A DNA stretch of 8,085 nucleotides from an uncultured Campylobacter sp. (GTDB lineage: Bacteria; Campylobacterota; Campylobacteria; Campylobacterales; Campylobacteraceae): assembly GCF_938030815.1 (NCBI RefSeq), contig NZ_CALHII010000200.1, forward strand, positions 1 to 8,085, read 5' to 3'. The translations under genes were made by a program, and so were the position numbers. The notes under the pieces are model-generated. The model made no database searches, had not been told where the DNA came from, and saw nothing but the letters and a program-made list of their open reading frames with translations. Position 1 is the stretch's first letter, and every line of letters begins with the position of its first letter. This document shows positions 5,348 to 8,085 of the stretch, in pieces.

Positions 5348-6435
5348 ACGCTCTGCGAAAATCACTGCTTCGAATTCGCGCACTGATAAAAAAGGAATTT
5401 TTGGCGATGTTTCGCGACAAGGGCACGCGCATGGTGCTGATCGTGCCGGTGCTGGTGCAGGCGATCATATTCGGCTACGGCGCGAATTTCACCCCTGAGC
5501 AGGTGCGCTACGCGATTTTGGACGACGCCCGCGATGCGACGTCCACCGCGCTGGTACAGCAGATCGCCGCTACGCCGATGTTTAAGACCGAACTTGGCTG
5601 CAAAGACCTAACCTGCCTGCGCCGCGCCGTAAGCGAGGGCGAAGCGATCATCGGGATCTATTTCGGCAGCGATTTTGCAAGCACGCACGAGCTTTTGATC
5701 ATCGCAGATTCGCGCAATACGACCTCCGCAAACACCATCATCGGCTTCGTGCAGGCAATCGTGCAGGAATATAACTCGCAGCATTTTGTGAATTTAATCA
5801 GCATAAATCCGCGCTATGTTTTTAATGAAAACACGATCACGCGCTACACGATCATGACGGGTATGATTTTGGGGCTTTCGATGATTCAGGTGCTGATGCT
5901 ATCGGCGTTTAGCGTCTCCCGCGAGCGCGAGGAGGGGAGCTTCGATATGATGCTGATGACGCCCGCGAACCCGCTTGAGATGCTAATCGGCAAGGCGACG
6001 CCGCCCGTGCTGATCGCGATCGCGCAGGGGCTCGCGCTGTTTTTGATCTGCGTATTTTATTTCGAAATTCCGTTCCGCGGGCGCTTTGTGGATCTTTTTG
6101 CGATTATCGCGATCTTTAGCGCCTGCAACGTAGGCATCGGCCTCGTGATCTCGACCGTCTGCAAAACCTCGCTACAATCGGTCGTGAGCTCGTTTTTGTT
6201 CCTGCTGCCGTGCATTATGATAAGCGGGCTGATAACGCCTACGGACGCGATGCCGCGGTGGTTTTACTACATCGCGCACCTCGATCCGATGTATTATGCC
6301 AACAACTGCATGTGGCGGATCTATCTGGAGGGCGCGGGCCTGGGCGAGCTGTGGCATCTCATCGTGCCGCTGCTGCTGATCGGGCTTGGCACGTTGAGCT
6401 TTGCGGCATCGCTTTTTAGAAATAAGCTGGATTAG
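5344..6435 (+). CDS. ybhR: ABC-2 type exporter permease (YbhR-like)
   Basis: This is the second inner-membrane permease of the exporter. The 363 residues match the usual length of YbhR-type permeases. A basic N-terminus (KKEFLAMFRDKGTR) leads into TM1 at about 27-47. An extracytoplasmic domain at about 48-167 is followed by membrane segments near 168-190, 219-239, 248-270, 281-299 and 337-357. The family motif SREREEGSFDMMLMTPANP (192-210), followed by a GK, sits between TM2 and TM3 and is well preserved. Two cysteines at 86 and 91 in the extracytoplasmic domain could form a disulfide. Unlike the first permease it carries no low-complexity insert. It is the last gene of the operon, and convergent minus-strand genes follow. 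Confidence 0.9.
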   Translation: MNALRKSLLRIRALIKKEFLAMFRDKGTRMVLIVPVLVQAIIFGYGANFTPEQVRYAILDDARDATSTALVQQIAATPMFKTELGCKDLTCLRRAVSEGEAIIGIYFGSDFASTHELLIIADSRNTTSANTIIGFVQAIVQEYNSQHFVNLISINPRYVFNENTITRYTIMTGMILGLSMIQVLMLSAFSVSREREEGSFDMMLMTPANPLEMLIGKATPPVLIAIAQGLALFLICVFYFEIPFRGRFVDLFAIIAIFSACNVGIGLVISTVCKTSLQSVVSSFLFLLPCIMISGLITPTDAMPRWFYYIAHLDPMYYANNCMWRIYLEGAGLGELWHLIVPLLLIGLGTLSFAASLFRNKLD

Positions 6436-6701
6436 GGATTTAGATCGGAATTTTAGTTTAGAATTTCAGCTGGAATTTTGGCTTGGATTTTGCTTCGTCG
6501 GAATTTTTGGATTGAACCTCTGCTTAAAATTTTAAATTGATCGCGGAATTTCGGCTTGGAATTTTGCCCTAAATTTTGCGCGTTCGTAGCGGATAAAATT
6601 AAATTAAAATTCCGTGTTTCCGCCCGATGAGCCGCGCGTCGCGATAAAATTCCGCGCTTTAAATTTTAAAAATTTTACGAAATTCCGTATTGCGAATAGA
6701 G
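6436..6701. repeat. Noncoding intergenic block of GGAATTTT-type repeats
   Basis: This region lies between the convergent ends of the exporter operon and a minus-strand membrane protein gene. I find no gene. GGAATTTT-like units begin at 6447, 6460, 6472, 6485 and 6500, about 13 bp apart (roughly GGAATTTTGGCTT). They are followed by irregular AAATTT, GAATTT and AAATTC cores to 6710, about 14 fitting RAATTY in all. A possible weak terminator is GCGCG at 6634-6638 pairing with CGCGC at 6653-6657, followed by TTTAAATTTT. Palindromic A/T runs at 6658-6676 could serve either direction. Confidence 0.65.
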
Positions 6702-7484
6702 TTAGAATTTAAATCCGGGGTTGCCCGGGCGTCTTGCGGCGGTCGTATCATCTGCGCTCACCTTGGAAGCGGGCTTTTTCGCATCGTCCGCGTCTGATTT
6801 CTTAAAAGCGGTGAGTTTGCTGTAAATGCTCGGTTTTTCGCCGTCCGCACCTAGCTTGGCGCCGTCAAGCTCGCTAGAATTTTCCGCACCGCATAACCTT
6901 GCGGGGTTGAATTTTATCCATGCTATGATTAGCAAAATCCCCGAAAATGCCGTTACCAGCGACGCTGCGATTAGATACAGCAGCGCGAGGATTACGCCTA
7001 TTTTAGCTAGCGCGCCCGATACCGCTTCGCAGGGGCACGCCACGGACACCACTATGCCGTAGATTTTAAATAAATCCACGCCGCTAAGTGTGGCTAGGCG
7101 GCAGTTTAATACGCCCCAGATTATCACCGCCGCGCACGTCGAAAGGACGTAGAGCAGGGTGTAGAGTAGATCAAGCATCGCGCCCTCTTTTAGCGCTACT
7201 ATCATGGCGCAGTAGCACAAAATAGCGACGATTGGGATACTTTCTATCAGCCTATAGGTCTTAACGAAGCGCACGCCTAGTGCCTTTTCTAGGCAAACGA
7301 AGCAGTCGTAAAATATCGCTAGTGTCGCTAGCAGCGCTAAAACTCTAAAAATCGCGACCGCGTCCTCGTCTATGTCGCTTACGCCCACCGTGCCGCTTAT
7401 GCCGATGCCTAGCAAAATCACGGCGCCTAAAACTCCGCGGAATTTCGCCTTGCGAAGTAGATCTTGCTTTGAAATTTCTTTCAT
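6702..7484 (-). CDS. Multi-pass inner-membrane protein of unknown function
   Basis: I do not recognise this family by name. The 260-residue product has about six hydrophobic segments (near 15-34, 43-62, 80-97, 106-126, 138-150 and 161-189). A hydrophilic C-terminal tail (about 195-260) is rich in Lys, Asp, Ala and Ser and is probably cytoplasmic and disordered. It contains several cysteines, including a CPC at 150-152. The start is supported by AAAGGA ending 5 nt before the ATG. The partial gene upstream on the same strand encodes a related protein: both have an SGV-x-x-F-(K/R)-I-Y motif (here SGVDLFKIY, 134-142) after a similar membrane segment, and both end with a similar hydrophobic hairpin. 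The two probably form an operon and arose by duplication. The final residues, GFKF, are encoded by another GAATTT/TTTAAA run at the block edge. Confidence 0.75.
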   Translation of the reverse strand: MKEISKQDLLRKAKFRGVLGAVILLGIGISGTVGVSDIDEDAVAIFRVLALLATLAIFYDCFVCLEKALGVRFVKTYRLIESIPIVAILCYCAMIVALKEGAMLDLLYTLLYVLSTCAAVIIWGVLNCRLATLSGVDLFKIYGIVVSVACPCEAVSGALAKIGVILALLYLIAASLVTAFSGILLIIAWIKFNPARLCGAENSSELDGAKLGADGEKPSIYSKLTAFKKSDADDAKKPASKVSADDTTAARRPGNPGFKF

Positions 7485-7511
7485 TTTTATCCTTTGAATT
7501 TTCTAAATTTA

Positions 7512-7563
7512 CGCGCTATCTTGCGGCTTTGCTGCGTGCGGCGATGCTGCGCCGGATAGCGCG
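7512..7563. other. Branched inverted repeat between the two membrane-protein genes
   Basis: A perfect 9-bp stem pairs CGCGCTATC (7512-7520) with GATAGCGCG (7555-7563). Inside it, CGGCG at 7539-7543 pairs with CGCCG at 7550-7554, stacking directly on the outer stem. GCGGC at 7523-7527 pairs with GCTGC at 7531-7535, with one G-U on the plus strand that becomes an A-C mismatch on the minus strand. The result is a three-way-junction shape. The rest of 7485-7627 shows no gene I can support. It could act as an mRNA processing or attenuation element in the minus-strand operon; this is inference from pairing alone. Confidence 0.35.
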
Positions 7564-7627
7564 GCTTGGACGTTGCGGTTTAGACTTGCAAAAGCGCGCG
7601 GTCGCTGCAAAACGAAAGCGCTTCGGC

Positions 7628-8085
7628 TTAGGCGAGCTTTTCTATCTTGCTCCAGGCTAGTAGGTGCACGATGCCGGTTATTATGAGGGCGGCAAACGGC
7701 AAAAATTCCTTCAACGATGTGATGACTAAAGCCGCAACCGCATCGTCAGTTTGCGGCTTGGAATTAGCCAAGCCGAAGGGTCCCGCGCCGCACAGTATAT
7801 TTAGCGCTAAAAACCCCACGCAGAGCCACACGTAGATCCGAAAGGTCATCACGCCGCTTACGCGCGCAAGCGAAAAATTTATGCGAAGCCACGCTACGAT
7901 TATGTAGATTGCGGCTGCGGGCATCGCTAAATTCCATACAGTCTCTTCTATCATCTCTTTTATCGTTACTTCTCTGTAACAACCTGCCGGATAAAATAAT
8001 AAAAGCGCCACGAAGCAGATGCAGATCATCACGCAGTTGCGGTAAAGCGCCGCCGCTTTTATGCCGCTAAGCATTGAAATTTTGC
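7628..8085 (-). CDS. Partial multi-pass membrane protein, paralogue of the downstream gene (5' end outside window)
   Basis: The frame is open from the window edge to a TAA at 7628-7630. The first ATG (8072-8074) has no Shine-Dalgarno, and the frame continues upstream through AAA ATT TCA to the edge. The protein therefore probably starts beyond the window, and about 80 N-terminal residues are missing compared with its neighbour. Visible are about four hydrophobic segments and the motif ARVSGVMTFRIY, matching ATLSGVDLFKIY in the neighbour. The C-terminal segment (FAALIITGIVHLLAW) likewise resembles the neighbour's SGILLIIAW. Unlike the neighbour it stops soon after the last segment and lacks the hydrophilic tail. 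The function is unknown. Confidence 0.65.
   Translation of the reverse strand, partial: KISMLSGIKAAALYRNCVMICICFVALLLFYPAGCYREVTIKEMIEETVWNLAMPAAAIYIIVAWLRINFSLARVSGVMTFRIYVWLCVGFLALNILCGAGPFGLANSKPQTDDAVAALVITSLKEFLPFAALIITGIVHLLAWSKIEKLA

Noticed and set aside
7512..7563. tRNA or known small RNA
   Set aside because: The three-way-like fold lacks the anticodon arm, the T-arm GTTC motif and an acceptor CCA region, and the length is too short for a tRNA.
7628..8074. ATG at 8072-8074 as the true start of the last gene
   Set aside because: No Shine-Dalgarno precedes it, the frame stays open to the window edge, and the paralogue is much longer at its N-terminus.

Overview
The window looks like chromosomal DNA of a higher-GC Campylobacter (C. 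gracilis-like is my guess; the genus call is inference). The reasons are the abundance of AAATTT words, Lys-Phe rich low-complexity stretches, and an operon layout matching the ybhFSR type of ABC exporter.

Plus strand, about 159-6435: one exporter operon. It holds a double-ATPase subunit (YbhF-like, 159-2021), a first ABC-2 permease (YbhS-like, 2871-4544) and a second ABC-2 permease (YbhR-like, 5344-6435). The membrane-fusion partner (YbhG/HlyD type) usually found upstream is not recognisable in bases 1-158. The two ATPase domains should power a channel built from the two permeases.

What is unusual lies between and inside these genes. Two blocks of about 0.8 kb (2022-2870 and 4545-5343) separate genes that normally abut. 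Each block carries roughly 25 copies of a 6-bp core fitting RAATTY (AAATTT, GAATTT, AAATTC), many at exact 18- or 36-bp spacing. Each block is also a single long open frame (288 and 268 codons), and the frames overlap the flanking genes, so all five frames form one unbroken translational relay. Smaller inserts of similar character sit in the ATPase interdomain linker (about 1032-1172) and in the extracytoplasmic domain of the first permease (about 3207-3761).

Region 6436-6701 is noncoding, rich in GGAATTTT repeats, and lies between convergent genes. Minus strand, 8085-6702: two related multi-pass membrane proteins of unknown function in tandem, the upstream one running off the window edge. 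The 143 bp between them can fold into a branched hairpin.

The most interesting hypothesis is that the RAATTY-dense blocks are DNA-level elements. RAATTY is, as I recall, the site methylated by CtsM and needed for efficient natural transformation in C. jejuni. The blocks may be kept open so that translation runs through the operon.
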